The notes below the pieces were generated by a model. The model was not told the origin of the DNA and searched no databases. It was given only the letters and a program-made list of their open reading frames with translations. 64,000 nucleotides of DNA. Origin: Argyresthia goedartella (taxonomy: Eukaryota; Arthropoda; Insecta; Lepidoptera; Argyresthiidae). Positions within the stretch are counted from its first letter, which is position 1, and every line of letters starts with the position of its first letter. The DNA is taken from contig OX463832.1 in NCBI GenBank assembly GCA_949825045.1, positions 25,848,552 to 25,912,551 of the forward strand, written 5' to 3'. Position numbers and translations under genes: made by a program. This document shows positions 63,729 through 64,000 of this stretch, one piece after another.

Positions 63729-64000
63729 ATGATGTTTTCGACGGAGAAATGTGCAGGCGACTGCGACTCGGGGTCTGCTGATGGTGCGGCGATGTACGCC
63801 GGCGGCGGGCCTTCGGGGCCTGACGAGGAGGCTCTGGTGAGCCAGGCGGCGGCCGTGGCTGTTGAGATCGGGGATATCTTGCAGGAGGAGTTGGGTGACG
63901 CCGACCGTGCTGACCGCATCGGTGCTGAACTGGCCGATCTCAGCGCGGAGTTGGGCCTTCTCGCTGGCTTGGCCGACGCAGACCCGCGCCCCGACTTCCC
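63729..64000 (+). CDS. Open frame truncated by the window edge, unknown protein
   Basis: From ATGATG at 63729 the frame MMFSTEKCAGDCDSG is open for 90 codons and continues past the window; it is also open upstream to about 63681 without a Met. The sequence is about two thirds G+C, unlike the rest of the window, and rich in Ala, Gly, Asp and Glu, with EEALVSQAAAVAVEIGDILQ and ADRIGAELADLSAELGLLAG that could form a coiled coil. I do not recognise it. GC-rich ORF1/gag-like proteins of retroelements begin this way, and so could a host gene. The opposite-strand frame over the same bases is a shadow. Confidence 0.45.
   Translation, partial: MMFSTEKCAGDCDSGSADGAAMYAGGGPSGPDEEALVSQAAAVAVEIGDILQEELGDADRADRIGAELADLSAELGLLAGLADADPRPDF

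Noticed and set aside
1..64000. A new defence, secondary-metabolite or other multi-gene system
   Set aside because: The window is eukaryotic and transposon-filled. Apart from LINE and Helitron proteins and a truncated unknown frame, nothing suggests cooperating genes.

Overview
The window reads as AT-rich insect DNA, most probably from a moth or butterfly. The evidence is the repeat content: tRNA-derived SINEs with (ATT)n tails, CR1/Jockey-like and RTE-like LINEs ending in short tandem tails, Helitron ends of the CTAG|T type, and several short repeats that I recognise as common in lepidopteran assemblies. I see no convincing host gene, no rRNA, no functional tRNA gene and no CRISPR array. Nearly every base I can explain belongs to a transposable element or its remains, often one inserted into another.

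Layout. 1-5.5 kb: LINE and SINE fragments and a MITE inside a MITE. 5.9-11.3 kb: foldback elements, ending in a 2.9 kb palindrome built from two head-to-head copies of a smaller inverted-repeat element, later hit by a MITE and a SINE. 11.66-14.27 kb (-): the helicase half of a Helitron Rep/Hel protein, open and with all helicase motifs, but lacking the HUH part. 15.2-17 kb: LINE and MITE debris. 17.7-23.04 kb (+): a nearly full-length LINE (LINE-1 here) with intact ORF1 and a lightly broken ORF2. 23.04-30.5 kb: a degenerate tandem array, TIR MITEs, foldbacks, a LINE end with a long 3' UTR hairpin and two older RT relics. 30.5-42.3 kb: LINE tails, foldbacks, a possible solo LTR, and one common repeat family interrupted by a LINE fragment. 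42.45-47.35 kb (-): a second nearly full-length LINE (LINE-2) whose ORF1 resembles baculovirus FP25K-like proteins and whose ORF2 has one frameshift and an altered RT catalytic box. 47.3-63.2 kb: long-TIR elements, six-copy SINE family members, perfect palindromes, and a tandem duplication carrying a hAT-type MITE with its empty site preserved next door. 63.7-64.0 kb (+): a GC-rich open frame running off the window, unlike everything else here.

How the parts relate. The two long LINEs could once have supplied reverse transcriptase, and the SINEs and 5'-truncated LINE tails look like products of such machinery. The Helitron helicase is the only DNA-transposon protein seen. No transposase for the many TIR/foldback elements is present, so they would depend on proteins encoded elsewhere. 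The most unusual signal is a roughly 100-bp cassette found at eleven places, inside at least three kinds of inverted-repeat element whose ends are not alike. Family letters used below (A-cassette, B, C, D, E, F, P) are local labels, not database names. All boundaries were read by eye and are good to a few bases where a motif is named, otherwise to tens of bases.
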